Both the position numbers and the translations under genes were made by a program. DNA of 64,000 nt from Pontederia crassipes (lineage: Eukaryota; Streptophyta; Magnoliopsida; Commelinales; Pontederiaceae), in NCBI GenBank assembly GCA_030549335.1, contig CM060183.1, positions 30,579,052 to 30,643,051 of the forward strand, in the 5' to 3' direction. The notes beneath the pieces are model-generated. The model did not search any database and had not been told where the DNA came from. It was given only the letters and a program-made list of their open reading frames with translations. This document shows positions 11,880 to 24,458 of the stretch, in pieces; positions within the stretch are counted from its first letter, which is position 1; each line of letters begins with the position of its first letter.

Positions 11880-13160
11880 AGTGAGAGAGAGAGAGGTTGT
11901 GTGCGTGGTTTGGGCTGACGGGGAGCTGGCGTGGTCGCTGATAGGGCTAGTGGCGATGATGCTGACGTGTGTCCTTACGAGGTGGGCGACGATCTTCCCA
12001 TCTCGGCTTGGTCGACTCTGCAGCTCGGGATGGCTCCTTCAGTTCGTCACGCCGCATCTGGATCTCGCTCTCAATCCGGTATGCCATTCATTCAGCCCCA
12101 TATAAGTCGATCTTCGCGCGGTAAGTCACTCTCTCGCGAATGGTGTGGTGAAGTCCGTCTATGAACTATTCGATTCATTTATTCTTCCGCTACGCATTTT
12201 CTTTCATGTTGACTGTCCGGTCAACGAATCGGTCAATAATAGAGGTCAAAGAGACAAAAAAGGTAAAGGAACCGCCCATGTGGCATTCCTCGGGGCGCTA
12301 CATATTTCATGGTATCAAAGCCTAACGATAGGACTCTCTTGACGTCCTAGTATAGAAGTTAAGATCTAGGTATGGTCCATATGCAAAACCCCCCAGCCAA
12401 CGTCACGCTGCGCCACTCCCAGTAAGTATGAAATGTTTATGCTTCAAAGTATGATTGTTTTATAAAAATGAATTGCTTTAATATGATAAATGGCTCCTAC
12501 GACACGTCAAGCAACTCGACGCGGCAGAGGTCGTGGACGCGGATGGGGTGCTGACCGAGTGACGGTCACCCCGGACACGTTGACTGAAGGACCCGACTCT
12601 ATCTCTGGGAGTCAGGTCGGGGATGAGCTACACAGGCACTACCTCCTGTACAGCCACAGAAGCCTCCGCCATCATCCCTGCAGCCAGTGTACTCAGTGCC
12701 GGTGTACCCAGCACCGACGTACCCGGGACTGCACCCTCCCCCAGCATCGATTATGGCTATTCATTAGGAGGACACGATCCAAGAGTTCCTGAAACTGCAC
12801 CCGCCATACTTTCGAGGGGCAGTGAATTACGAGGAGGCCGTCCAATGGCTTACTCGGATGAAGAACCTCTTCGTCACTGGCAGATGCGGTGAAGATAGCA
12901 AGGTTCGCTATGCGGTCGACATGCTCACCGGTCGAGCCAGCGACTGGTGGGAGATAGCGCGTGTCACGAGATTCCCAGGTCAGGAGATGGAGATGGGAAA
13001 GCTTCAAGGAGCTGTTTGAATCCCAGTATGGTCTAACTTATCGAAGAAAGGAAAAGTCTTAGGAGTTCAAAGAACTGCGCCAAGGTAACATGACGGTAGG
13101 AGAGTGCCATGCACATTTCATCCAATTGGAGCGTTATAGCAAAGACAAGATGGATGAAGC
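11880..13160 (+). mobile_element. Ty3-like LTR retrotransposon fragment: LTR remnant, primer-binding site and gag (fossil)
   Basis: A primer-binding site of the initiator tRNA-Met type (TGGTATCAAAGC, 12310-12321) follows a probable LTR remnant ending near 12302. Gag-type sequence follows from about 12490: an Arg/Gly-rich N-terminus, then the conserved retrotransposon-gag region with a DWWE-type motif near 12944. It is a broken 5' fragment. No pol, polypurine tract or second LTR is present in the window. Homology fades at about 13160, where a GT-rich tract and a local tandem duplication begin. Confidence 0.75.
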
Positions 13161-13200
13161 AGACCGCGCTTGGGGGGTGGGTGTGTGGGTGGGTTGGAGG

Positions 13201-13410
13201 GCATTTGGGCAACTCATCTTCCAACTGAAACAACATGCAACGCACTCCCATAAGCACTACTGCATTCAAATATGTACCATAACTTGTACCATAAGGGGGT
13301 GGGGTGGGGTGGGCATTTGGTCAATTCCAATTGAAACAACATGCAACGCTCTCCCATAAGCACTACTGCATTCAAATATGTACCATCACTTGTACCATAA
13401 CTCTTTCTTA
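13201..13410. repeat. tandem duplication, ~112-bp unit
   Basis: Copy 1 starts at 13201 and copy 2 at 13313, both opening with GCATTTGG. They share about 90 bp of near identity (…CATGCAACGC…CATAAGCACTACTGCATTC…). A G-rich GGGTGGG tract precedes each copy. Confidence 0.88.
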
Positions 13411-13950
13411 ATGGAACACTAATTCCAACCTGCACTTTGTTGTTTATTGACATTTGTAATCGCAGTTTGTTTGGTATTAAATTTACTTGGGTTCTTGAAA
13501 ACTTTCATAGGAAAAGTTTATTTCCAGATTTGATATCATTAATAGCAATGATTTTGTTGTACAACTATTAGGATTTTCTTTTACTCAATGCTTCTACTTT
13601 TTGATAAAAAAATGCATATTGGCTGCTTTATATGTACTTGTCAGATGAGTGTCAAATATGCAATATTTTGGGGTGCAAAGTCATTCATTATTGGCTGCTA
13701 GGAGTGGAATGCTCTTATTTATCCAAGGTTTGTCATATATGAATAAGTAGGCGTATCTAATCGATGTAATAAGTGGATAATGGTGCTAGCAATATATTGA
13801 AGAGACATTATGATTTATATACGTGATCCTTTTAGCCTTAATTTTTCATGTTATTCTATGGAATTTTTTTTTTTAAATTTGATTGTTAATTGTCTTTGAT
13901 GTTATTATATCAATTGTAAATAATTCTTCCTTGTTCTTTTTTTACTTTAG
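13411..13950. other. probable 5'-leader intron of the CCX gene
   Basis: AT-rich, intron-like sequence that ends in a pyrimidine-rich acceptor (TTTACTTTAG at 13941-13950), 37 bp before the CCX start codon. The position of the upstream leader exon is not resolved. Confidence 0.5.
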
Positions 13951-13987
13951 TCAATCTCATTGGATCACGGAAAGGAGACCTTCAACA

Positions 13988-15919
13988 ATGGAGCTCTTCA
14001 CTGCACAAATACATCCTTGTCGATATAGTCGCCACAAGTTTCGCAGAATCTTCAAAGCTATGTGCAGTTTGATCCTTTTATTTATTGTTTATCATGGAAA
14101 ACATGATAAAATATCCGTCTTTTACTCTTCAAACCTTCACAAATCGAGTCTTCATCCTCATCGACACCTTTCTGAGATCCCTTTGACCAATTCCACAATT
14201 GATAATGATCAGAACAGTGGCACCAATGGGATTCTTGCAAATCCGACAGTAGCCTGCATCGGTATCCAGCAACATGAGGGTTTTGCCAGCCAATGTGATT
14301 TCTTGAAGGAACACCCGCAATGTGCTTCAGATGGGTTCGTTGATTACATATCTTTCATCTTTTGTGATTGTGAGAAATTTCGGGTGTTGGGCTATGCCAT
14401 GCTTGGTGTATGGCTGGCGGCACTGTTCTACATGCTGGGCAACACAGCTGCAGATTACTTCTGTTGTAGTTTGGAGAAGCTCTCCAGCTTGTTGAGGCTT
14501 CCTCCCACGGTGGCTGGAGTCACACTTCTCCCACTCGGCAATGGTGCTCCAGATGTCTTTGCTAGTATAGCTGCATTTATCGGAACTGGAGCTGGTGAAG
14601 TTGGGCTTAATAGCGTGCTGGGAGGTGCTGTCTTTGTTACTTGTATCGTTGTTGGTACTGTCTCCTTGTGTGTTGCAAAGAAAAACATTCAGATTGATAA
14701 AAAGTGTTTCATAAGGGATGTTTGCTTCTTCTTGTTTTCATTGGTTTCCTTATCCTTGATCTTGATTGTTGGAAAGGTGCCACTTTGGGGGGCTGTCCTG
14801 TTTCTTTCTATTTATGTGCTTTATGCTTTCACTGTGGCTGCAAATGAGTTATTGAGGAAGCATGCTCGTAGGTTGAAGTTGGATGCTGTGACTCCATTGC
14901 TTCCAGTTAGGGGAAGCATTTTTGCTCATGAAGGTGAAGAGGATGAGTCTGTCTATAGCTCACTTCTTGAAGAGGAGAATGATGATGAGATTCCCCAGTT
15001 GCCTACTTCATTGCCTCAATGGATGTGGGCTTCTCATGTAGCTATTTACTCAAATCAGGTATCAAGGGCCAACTCATTTGACAACTCGAGGCCTTTGTGG
15101 GGATGGAATGATGGAGGAGAAGTGGAGACCTCAAGATTCTCATTTTCAAAAGTACTTTATGTGATGGAGATGCCTCTGACCATCCCAAGAAAGTTGACAA
15201 TTCCTATTGTAGAGGAAGAAAGGTGGTCGAAAGGATATGCAGTAGCCAGTGCTTTCTTAGCACCAATTCTTTTGGCATTTCTGTGGAGTTCCTCCAAAAG
15301 CAATGACTCGAGAATTACAGTGTTTCTTTTGGCTGGGATTCTTGGTGCTACCCTTGCAGGTCTTGCCTTCATGTACACCAGCAATGATCGTCCACCAAGA
15401 AGATTCCTTTTCCCATGGGTTTTAGGAGGGTTCTTGATGAGCATCACATGGTTTTATATTGTTGCCAATGAATTAGTTGCTCTCCTTGTTGCCTTTGGAG
15501 TGATATTCGGAATTAATCCGTCCATACTAGGGCTGACAGTTTTGGCATGGGGCAATTCAATGGGAGATTTGGTTTCGAATGTAGCATTGGCACTAAATGG
15601 AGGGGATGGGGTGCAGATTGCTATGTCAGGATGTTATGCAGGGCCGATGTTCAACACCCTTGCTGGTCTAGGGATGTCAATGTTGCTTGGAGCAATGTCT
15701 ACTGTATCTGGTTCCTACATTCTTCCACGTGATAGTACCTTGTTGTATACAATAGGGTTTCTTATGTGTGGACTCATTTGGTCTCTCATTGTCTTGCCAA
15801 AAAATGATATGCGACCTAACAAGATATTGGGTTTTGGGCTTATAACACTTTACGTTGTATTCCTCTCCATTAGGATGGGTATTGCATTTCATATCTTGCC
15901 ATTGCCTGGTATAAGGTGA
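13988..15919 (+). CDS. CCX4: cation/calcium exchanger, CCX3/CCX4 type
   Basis: An intronless 643-residue membrane protein that exchanges monovalent or divalent cations, probably against protons, at an endomembrane. The start is the ATG at 13988 ([10 protein letters not shown]). The open frame runs 35 codons further upstream but crosses a splice-acceptor-like TTTAG at 13950. Visible features are an N-terminal hydrophobic segment, a conserved cysteine-rich lumenal stretch (C90…C112), and two Na/Ca-exchanger alpha-repeat regions. The first holds [10 protein letters not shown] at residues 184-193, the second [10 protein letters not shown] at 522-531. Many hydrophobic segments flank a charged, acidic cytosolic loop (about residues 310-390). 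Family fact: Arabidopsis CCX3 and CCX4 are about 643-644 residues, which matches. All signature residues are present, so it looks functional. CCX3 and CCX4 cannot be told apart from sequence alone. Confidence 0.95.
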   Translation: MELFTAQIHPCRYSRHKFRRIFKAMCSLILLFIVYHGKHDKISVFYSSNLHKSSLHPHRHLSEIPLTNSTIDNDQNSGTNGILANPTVACIGIQQHEGFASQCDFLKEHPQCASDGFVDYISFIFCDCEKFRVLGYAMLGVWLAALFYMLGNTAADYFCCSLEKLSSLLRLPPTVAGVTLLPLGNGAPDVFASIAAFIGTGAGEVGLNSVLGGAVFVTCIVVGTVSLCVAKKNIQIDKKCFIRDVCFFLFSLVSLSLILIVGKVPLWGAVLFLSIYVLYAFTVAANELLRKHARRLKLDAVTPLLPVRGSIFAHEGEEDESVYSSLLEEENDDEIPQLPTSLPQWMWASHVAIYSNQVSRANSFDNSRPLWGWNDGGEVETSRFSFSKVLYVMEMPLTIPRKLTIPIVEEERWSKGYAVASAFLAPILLAFLWSSSKSNDSRITVFLLAGILGATLAGLAFMYTSNDRPPRRFLFPWVLGGFLMSITWFYIVANELVALLVAFGVIFGINPSILGLTVLAWGNSMGDLVSNVALALNGGDGVQIAMSGCYAGPMFNTLAGLGMSMLLGAMSTVSGSYILPRDSTLLYTIGFLMCGLIWSLIVLPKNDMRPNKILGFGLITLYVVFLSIRMGIAFHILPLPGIR

Positions 15920-18013
15920 TAATCTCGTTTACTCCTATGAAGGATTCCGATTTGTTTGCATATGACCGGCTTATTTCCGCTCTAGTATCAAAATCTAAAT
16001 TCATGATTCGATGTCCTTTTGTATATTACTTTGCTTCATCAAAGATTTGTAATTTGAGGGGACTTACTGACAACTATGAAATACCAAATACTGGTCCAAA
16101 ATACTTCCAAATATGTTACTTTTCGTTCTGTGATTTTTTTTAATTTCCCATATTTACTGTTCATATTTAAAAGAACGAGAAAGAGGGCAGTTGTGAATTA
16201 CTGGTGTTATGCAGTACCTTGTATAAGATATTCTTGTATTCTCAATAGTTTATGAATTTTTCCTGAATTCTGTTAGATATAACCTCCATGACAATAGGTC
16301 CCTCAAAAAAAAAAAATCATGGCAATAGGAAACCATAATCCATCTTGACTTTTCTAATTCATAAATTTTGTTGTTTACTCTATCACCCATGATGTTTATT
16401 CCTCTGCTGCATTTTCGGTATCTGAATTTAGGCTATATTTTGATGTTGCCTGTTGGAGTGCAAAAAATGGCATGTTGGTGCAATCTTGTGCTAGTGTCAT
16501 ATGATATCTCATATTCCATCAATTAATCCCCTTTGTAATGCCAGTATTTTCTGTTAATCTTTAATTTAAATAGTTCATTAGCAAATTTTCATCATGTATT
16601 GTACTACTGTCTCTGTCATATGTGCCTCCATAGAGCTTGATGTATTATTATTTGTTGCAGAAGTGGCATGCCTGTTCACCTTTAATAAGTTATCATTTTA
16701 CTTCTGTTTTTTTTCACCAAAAACGCTTACCAAGAAGTTGCAATACAGGCAATGGATAAATCCATATTTTAGTACATATTCACTGTGTGTTTTCCTACTA
16801 GCCATTTTTTTAGTATCATCAGTTAAATATTGGTGAATTTTCCTACCAGACATTATAGTTTATTTTTTCTTATAGTTTATTCAATTCATCTGAGGGCTTA
16901 AACTGTTAAGATGCAAAATATGTTACTGTGTTAACATTTGTGAAAGAGAGAATAGATATTAGTGTAATTAGAGAATACGTAATATGAAGTCTATCTTTGC
17001 TGGAATTCAAATGATATGATGCAAAATAATGGTAACTTAATCCTTTCTTCTCAAAAAAAAAATTCTAATTATCCTTTTTATATGGTGTTAAGATTTGCAA
17101 GGTAAACTGGATTTGGACAAGGAGGCATTTGGAAAAAGGTAAAACCGGAGTCTCAAAAAAGGACTATCATGTAACTTATGATCTTGCATAAAGGTTTTTG
17201 GGTGCTAGAAAATGAAAAATAGATTTTTATTTTGTGTAGCCTTCTTTTGAATCATTCAAATGGAAAAACTGAAGTGCATTAACAGTTACTCTCGTACAAA
17301 CTGAAGGATATGATAAAACAACTGAGCTATTGCAAAAAAAATTTGGAACAATCATTTGATGCTAGTTTGTCAAATCAGGATTTTTTTTTTACTTTTAATC
17401 TCTTAAGCTTAATATATGAATGCAGGTTATGTTCTTATGATACAAAATGTTGTCTTGTTGGGGCCTTCTCTGATCTTTTAGGTCTTCTATTGTATTCAAG
17501 CTTTCTGACTTAAGTTGTGCAGTCAAGGTCTGCGTTAGTTTTACACTAAAAATGACAGTTGCTGATGTACCTTCGTTTGCCTATGTATGATTTTCTTCTG
17601 TGCTCCCAACTACATTTTAAAACAACAGTTTTCTATTTGGGACAAAAAAAAGTTTGTCCTCTTTGATGCAGTGGTCAAGAGTGTTTGATGAAGGTTAAGT
17701 AACTATTGACAAGCTGGTTGCCGATTCGAGATTGATTGATCACATTATGATATGCTGATTCAATTCACATTACGACAGCTGAGGTTGTGCTTCTCAGGTT
17801 CTAGAACACGTTGATAACTATGGATGCGGCAAAGAGATATTTGGTAAGAAGAACAATACCCCATGCCAGGTTATGTGCTAGTTCCTTTACCTGGTCGTTC
17901 AAAACTATGATACCTATAATATTTTCCAGTTGATGATATGCCATAACTATCAAATTTTACAAATGCCTTGATATTCCTATTAAACAATGAGGACCTTGAG
18001 TATTTTTTTTTTG
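15920..18013. other. CCX 3' region and spacer
   Basis: The first few hundred bases are probably the CCX 3' UTR. The rest is AT-rich with poly-A and poly-T runs and no supported gene. Open frames at 16594-16836 and 17310-17513 have no domain. Confidence 0.5.
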
Positions 18014-18070
18014 GTAAAAGGGAGGGCAGAACTCTGCCTATGTTTTATAATCGGTCCCAAGCCCGGATAA

Positions 18071-18808
18071 ATGAGGAGGGTTGTGTTAGGTCCCGACAGC
18101 CAGCGTAAAACCCTGTCGAATCTTATGAACATGGATCAACGAATATATTGTGTTAATGCTAGGTCGTTATCCGTAAGTAACGCGTTGTACAGTTCGGGTA
18201 CAGTGATAAGAGAGCAAGAGCCGCTGCATCCTCGCCTGAATGAACAAGGGCTACCACACTCTAATGGACGGAGGCGGTTAAAGAAGCTAGTTCATGAGAC
18301 TAAGGTTATATTAGGTTCTTGGAACATTGAGACATTGAATGGAAAACGCCTCGAGGTGGCACAAGTAATGGACCAGCGTAAGATTAGTATCTTATGCTTG
18401 CAAGAAACTAAATGGGTAGGAGAGGGAAGTAAAGAGATTAAGTTAAATGGTTCTAAATTTTGGTACACAGGTAAGGTAAAGGGAAGGAATAGTGTTGGTA
18501 TTATCGCGGATGCAGAATGGAGGAAGAATGTTGTGGAAGTTAAAATGATTGAGGATCGAATCATATCCGTGAAAGTAATTGTTGGAAAGGAGACTATGAA
18601 CATTATTAGTGCATATGCACCCCAAGTAGGAGCAGAATCACATCTCAAGGAAAACTTTTGGGCAGATATGGAGGATTTGATTGAAAGTATATCAACAACC
18701 GAGAAAATTTATATTGGGGGAGACCTTAATGGACATGTTGGTAAAGAGGCAGGACCACATGCAAAGGTTCATGATGGTTTTAGTTTTGAGAAGTTGAATG
18801 AGGAATGA
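18071..18808 (+). pseudogene. LINE endonuclease domain (5' part of the LINE ORF)
   Basis: A 245-codon open stretch, with a likely natural start at the methionine near 18128 just after the shared SINE-like head. Endonuclease motifs in order are WNIETLNG, QETKW, GIIADAEWR, YAPQVG and GDLNGHVG, the last being the metal-binding GD-N motif. It is cut short by a stop and belongs to a longer decayed endonuclease-reverse transcriptase ORF. Confidence 0.9.
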
Positions 18809-20021
18809 CAAACTATTATTGATTTTTTTTAGCATACGACCTTAAGATTATCAACACTTGTTTTAGGAAGAGAGGAACATTTAATCACATACAAAAGTGA
18901 AACTCATATGTCTCAAATCGATTTTTTCTTGACTAGAAATATTGATAAAAAACGCTGTACTAATTGCAAAATAATTCCTGGGCATGTGGTGACTACACAA
19001 CATAAATTGTTAGTTCTTGATATGCAAATGAAATGTATAAAACCAAAATCTTGAACAGTTTTTGATCGAAAGATCAAGTAGTGGCAGTTAAAGGGGGAGA
19101 AGCGAAAGACTTTTAGAAGTAAGTTATTAGATAAAAGTGTGTGGGAGTTAGAAGTATATGCTAGTATCATGTGGGAGAATGTGGCAAAAAATGTTGAAAT
19201 GATTGCTAAAGTCATTTTAGGAGAATCAAAATATTTTGGACCACGAGATAAGGAGACTTGGTGGTGGAATGAGGAGGTCCAAGAAAAGGTGCGTAATAAG
19301 AAGAATTGTTTCAAGGCGATACACTTGGACAATAGTTCTGATAATTGAAAAAAGTATCGTTTGGCGAAAAGGAAAACTAAGAAGACAGTTAGTGATGCTC
19401 GTGCTAAAGCATATGAGGGGTTTTATAAAGAGTTAGGGACAAAGGCTGGTGAACAAATGATTTACAAGATTGCAAGGAATAAAAAGAAGGAGTCGAGAGA
19501 TTTGGATCAAGTAAGATGCATAAAAAATAAAGTTGGCAAGATTTTAGTTACTGAAGGAGATATTAAGTACAGATGGGAAGAGTATTTCTATAAGCTATTT
19601 AATGATGAATGTGAATGTTCCCGTTGTAATTTGGAGGACTTGACAGTTAGCGAATGTGAGCTTAATATGTTATTTTATCGTAGAATTAGAGTCTCGGAGG
19701 TTAACGAAGCTCTTAAGAAAATGGAGAATGGTAAAGCCGTTGGACCGGATGGTATACCGATTGAAGTTTGGAAATGTTTAGGAGAAAAAAGGTGTGTTGT
19801 GATTATGTAAACTATTTAATGAGATTTTACGATCGAAAAAGATGCCTGATGATTGTAGATTAAGTACATTAGTTTCTATTTACAAAAATAAATGGGATAT
19901 TCAGAATTGTGCAAATTATAGAGGGATTAAACTTATGAGTCACACAATAAAATTATGGGAAAAAGTGATTGAGCATAGATTGAGAATGGAGACTAGTATT
20001 TCTGAAAGATAATTTGGGTTC

Positions 20022-20521
20022 ATGCCAGGAAGATCCACTACAGAGGCGATTTATTTACTAAGGGGGATGATGGAGAAGTATCGAAGTAGGAGAAGAGACT
20101 TACATTTGACTTTCATTGACTTAGAGAAGGCGTATGATCGGGTACCAAGGGATGTACTTTGGAAAGCCTTACAAAAGAAGAGGGTGAGCGTTGCCTACAT
20201 TAAGATAATACAAGATATGTACAATGGGTCATTGACTAGGGTTAGGACACCCGGAGGCGAGACAAATGAATTTCCTATAGGAATTGACCTACATCAATGA
20301 TCAACTTTAAGCCCGTATCTATTTAACTTAGTTATCGATGCTATAATCGAGAGTATCACAGAGGAGGTACCTAAGTGCATGCTATTTGCGGATGATATAA
20401 TACTTTTAACGGATTCAAGAGAAGAGATTAATACAAAATTGGAAATATGGAGAAATACGTTGGAGTCAAAGGGTTTTCGTTTAAGTAGGAATAAAACAAA
20501 ATATATGCATAGCAATTTCAT
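20022..20521 (+). pseudogene. LINE reverse transcriptase core
   Basis: Contains the RT motif near PGRSTTEAIY, motif A (TFIDLEKAYDRVP), and motif C with the catalytic FADD near 20388. It is not in one frame. The open stretch beginning at 20022 ends at 20300, and the FADD region lies beyond that stop. Confidence 0.88.
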
Positions 20522-21188
20522 AAATAAATAACTTAAAGACGATTTGAAAGTTAGGTTAGGGGAGGATATAATTTTTTAAGTGACAGTTTAAATATTTAGG
20601 ATCAATTGTAAGACAAGATGGTGAGATTGATGACGATGTTAATCATAGAATTCAAGCTGGTTGGTGTAAGTGAAGGAAAGTTACTGGAGTTCTTTGTGAT
20701 AAAAAAATACCCAATAAAGTTAAAGGAAAATTCTATCGTACTACTATAAGACCGGCAATGTTATATGATAGTGAATGTTGGGCTATGAAGGGACAACATG
20801 AACGTAAAGTGTGAGTAGCCGAAATGAGGATGTTGAGATGGATGTGTGGTCATACAAGATTAGGAATGATCATATACGTGAACGAGTCGGAGTGACTCCT
20901 ATTAGTGAGAAAATGGTAGAGAATCGTTTGAGATGGTTTGGTCATGTTCAGAGAAGACCATTAGATGCGCCAATAAGAAGAGTAGATCAAATAATCTGAA
21001 GTCCGATTAAAAGAGAGAGGGAGGCCAAGGCGGACACTTGGCGAACTAATAGAGTAAGATCTATTGGTGAATAATATACCGAAAAGTTTAGTTACTAATG
21101 AAATGAAATGGCGTCGTATGATTCATATAGTCAATCTCACTTAGTGAAATAAGGTTTTATTGTTATTGTTGTAAAAGGGAGGGCAGAA

Positions 21189-22609
21189 GCCCTTATATAA
21201 GAGTATTAAGTCTTCCATTCCACACGCTGGGATGAACTATTATGAAACATCAGTCCACCAGCTTTGGTTGTCAGATGGACTGTTCAACTTGTCAAGCTAG
21301 CACTGTATCTCTCTAGTTTCTTCAGATTGTGCAAATTATTGCCATTTGTAATTATTTTTGTAATCAGCATTTTCTTGTTACTTGGGCAAAAATGATCAGT
21401 ATATGGGTCTTTCACGCTCGCCATTTGTGTCATGTTACAGTGTTCTGAACATTCTTTCTAGCGTCTCATTTTTTAAGAATATATAAACAGCTGGCTCTTG
21501 TATTTGCTAGACTCGAGCGATAAAGTAATAAAGCATGAAATTCTGATTGCCTTTAGAAGGTAAAGGGGATGATGTACGATTAGAATTTATCCATCTTAAA
21601 GATTCTGCGTGAACCAAAGGATGAAATAGAAAAGAGCACGGGAAGACTATGCCACAATTTTCGCTCACAACTTGAGATGATGTGACCATCTGTGAGCTTT
21701 AAAAAACTTTTTACTTGGGGTGCTCGTTCTTGAATGCATTAATCGAGAATGATAACACCCACAAATCTTGCATTAATCGAAAATGATAAGACTGAGATGC
21801 CCTGAATCTTGCGAAGTAATGTAATGCGATTGTCAATATGATGCAAACGTAATTAATAGTTTTGCTCCCTTTCGATTACTGCATTGCGTGTTGGCAGTGT
21901 TCTCATCTTCTGTGAGTAAACGGCGTAGGACATCAATCTACACAATTCAAACAACAATGATTCAAAGAAGAAATAAAAGGAACAAGAAAGAAAAAAAAAT
22001 TCCAATTTATCATTTGATTAGCTTTTATTTATAGACTCCATTGAATAATGTATTCATAACAGCGTTGAAAGTTAGATTATTTGCCTCGGGCATAATTTTT
22101 CTCAAGTGACCAAGGTTTTTTGGGCCCTTTTGCCTAATTTAGAAATCCATTTATAAAGTTTTATCAAAAGGGAGTGGTTAATATCATTTTCTTTTCCCTT
22201 TCAAAAATATCATTCTTTTGATGGATAACTGGTGGCTGTCAAAGAACAATCCTCGTATGATCGACTTTACATGGAAAAAACAATGAATCCAAAAGCAAAG
22301 AAAAATAATATGAATTAAATTCCCATTCGCTAACCCGCAACACAATACTCATACGGAAGAAAGCTGGGAAGTCGCAATAACGAGTTCACAGACAGAGCCT
22401 GTCACTTAAATTTTTATTACTACAAATTCGCAGCTTTCACTAGTAAAAAATGGGCTAATTTTTACATCAAATATCCATGAAATGTACAACAAGATTTTCC
22501 CATCCGTAAGAGTAATTATTTCCTGATAATTTGAAACAGAAGAATAACACGAGCAACAGCAGATCCGCATGCCATATTTTCTGGTTAATTGAAAGTATGT
22601 TATGTGAAA
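21189..22609. other. spacer downstream of the PCO gene
   Basis: AT-rich sequence with no supported gene. The last ~100-200 bp before 22609 are probably the PCO 3' UTR on the minus strand. Confidence 0.5.
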
Positions 22610-24426
22610 CTACAAGACTCTAATTTGTTGGCCCTTGTATGAGCCTCTTCTAATGACAAAGCTGTCTGGTGGTTGATACTCCTCCAACCAAGCCATTCCA
22701 GATGCCTTAAGCTCACCTGATGAAGAAAAACATTAACAAAATTATGCAAGTTTTTTTGCGAAGTTAAGATCTGGCTAGTGAATAAACTTCTTACCAGATT
22801 CATCCCTTTTTAAAGATCTTCTGAAATAAGTGCAATGCCTTCCATCTTCCGGTGAGTATGGAGGTGATAAAATGTCGAATAGTGCACAAGGAGTTATAGC
22901 TTTGAAAGAATGGATGTTGCCTCCACTTGTAGGATACAGAATTGTTGTTTGGCAAGGTGCAGTCATTTCACCATTTTTAACAAGTTTTGCTAGTCGTGCT
23001 GAAAGCATCCACCAAAATAAACATATGTAATCAAGGGAGGATACGTGTGAAACTGATGAGCTCCTTAAACTATGAAAAACTGACAATGGACAAATAGCAG
23101 TAACCCAAATGTCTAAAGAGATAACAAACAGAATCATTAATGATCCACCATGATTCTGCAAATGAACTTTAGTGAAAATGAAAATATGTGATGTACGATT
23201 CTGGCTTTAACTGTCCTGTAACATAAGCCAACGCAGCAACATTTCAAATGTCCTTTGGAAAAAAGGCAATACTTCAAATGCATGTCTAGATAGTACTAGG
23301 CAGCAACAGCAATATGAAAAACAGCTGACAGGAGGAATGCGCGTGGAGAAGCCTGTCAAATCTTTGACAAGAGGTGGCACTAATGAAGAATCTCCTCAGA
23401 TGTCTCGTGTCCAATCCATACTGCATACAAGTGCCAAATTGTACATCCAGAAATTCTCTTTCATATCTACTTATCTCTGCTCACCGCTCAGAGTTTTCTC
23501 ATATATGTTAGTTACACACTTCTACCAAGCAATTGTCTTGAATGATTTCTGAACTTCAGATGATCACTATGTAAAGATTATGGAATAAAATGTTTTGCAC
23601 AACTTGACTGATTAGGACTGATAACATGACCTGGTAGAATAATTCCACCATCCTGTGTTTCTTAAATCAAATAAGGTCTTATATTTACCATCTGAGAATA
23701 TATAAAACAAGCAGATAATATGTCTTGCCCCCCTTTTGAATCCGCATATTTATCCACAGGAAAGAAATCTAACGGAACCATTTCAGTCACTTGTCCTATC
23801 TATCCTATCACACATAAGCTCGAAAACAGAACAGCACAAATGTACAATGGACTTAGGTTCACTCTTTAACTTGATCAAAATGTCACATCATACGTAGATA
23901 ATATACCTTGTCTCCCTTTGGAATCTGCATATTTATCCACAGGCTCTGGCGGAACCATTTCAGTCACTTGTCCTATATATCCTATCACGCATAAGCTCGA
24001 AAACAGAGCAGTATAAATGTACAATGGACTTAGGTTCACTCTTTAAACTTGATCAAAATGTCACATCATACATAGATAAATGAAAAGGAAGCTAGAATTG
24101 TGGTAAGTACAATGTTATATTTAGACAACAAAAATCTTCTTCTCAAACTTTACTAATCTTGACAAGTTTAACTTTATGCTTGTGAACTGACAAAATGCAA
24201 ATAAACCCTTGGAGGGCCTAAATTATAAGATATTTATTGTGTAGAATGCATACAATTTTAATCTATTTCATTTCAGCAATCCACAGGTTTCACGCTTCGA
24301 AATAGAAATTCTTATCAATCTTTCCCAGGATCAACCTTTCATGTCATTTTCTAGAAACAATATGTTGCGCAAGTTGTTTGTGGCATTTCAAGAGTCATAA
24401 GTAAATTAAGAGTCAATGCTTTATTT

Positions 24427-24458
<32 letters not shown>

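Larger units (their letters stand above)
18032..21170 (+). mobile_element. RTE-type LINE, complete insertion but decayed
   Basis: A 3.14-kb non-LTR retrotransposon bounded by a perfect 18-bp target-site duplication, GTAAAAGGGAGGGCAGAA, at 18014-18031 and 21171-21188. The 5' part (18071-18808) encodes an apurinic-type endonuclease/exonuclease/phosphatase domain with LGSWNIETLNGK, LQETKW, IISAYAPQVG and GGDLNGHVG. The reverse transcriptase follows, with FIDLEKAYDRVPRDVLW near 20115 and the catalytic FADD near 20388. The C-terminal tail has [11 protein letters not shown] near 20930. The 3' end is TTATTGTTATTGTT, the TTG-rich tail of plant RTE elements. A stop at 18806-18808 ends the endonuclease frame. 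Further stops and frame changes lie between 18.8 and 20.6 kb (open pieces at 19139-19348, 19361-19810, 20022-20300), so it is inactive. The first ~93 bp and last ~70 bp equal the short SINE-like elements at 701, 1108 and 9160. Confidence 0.95.
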
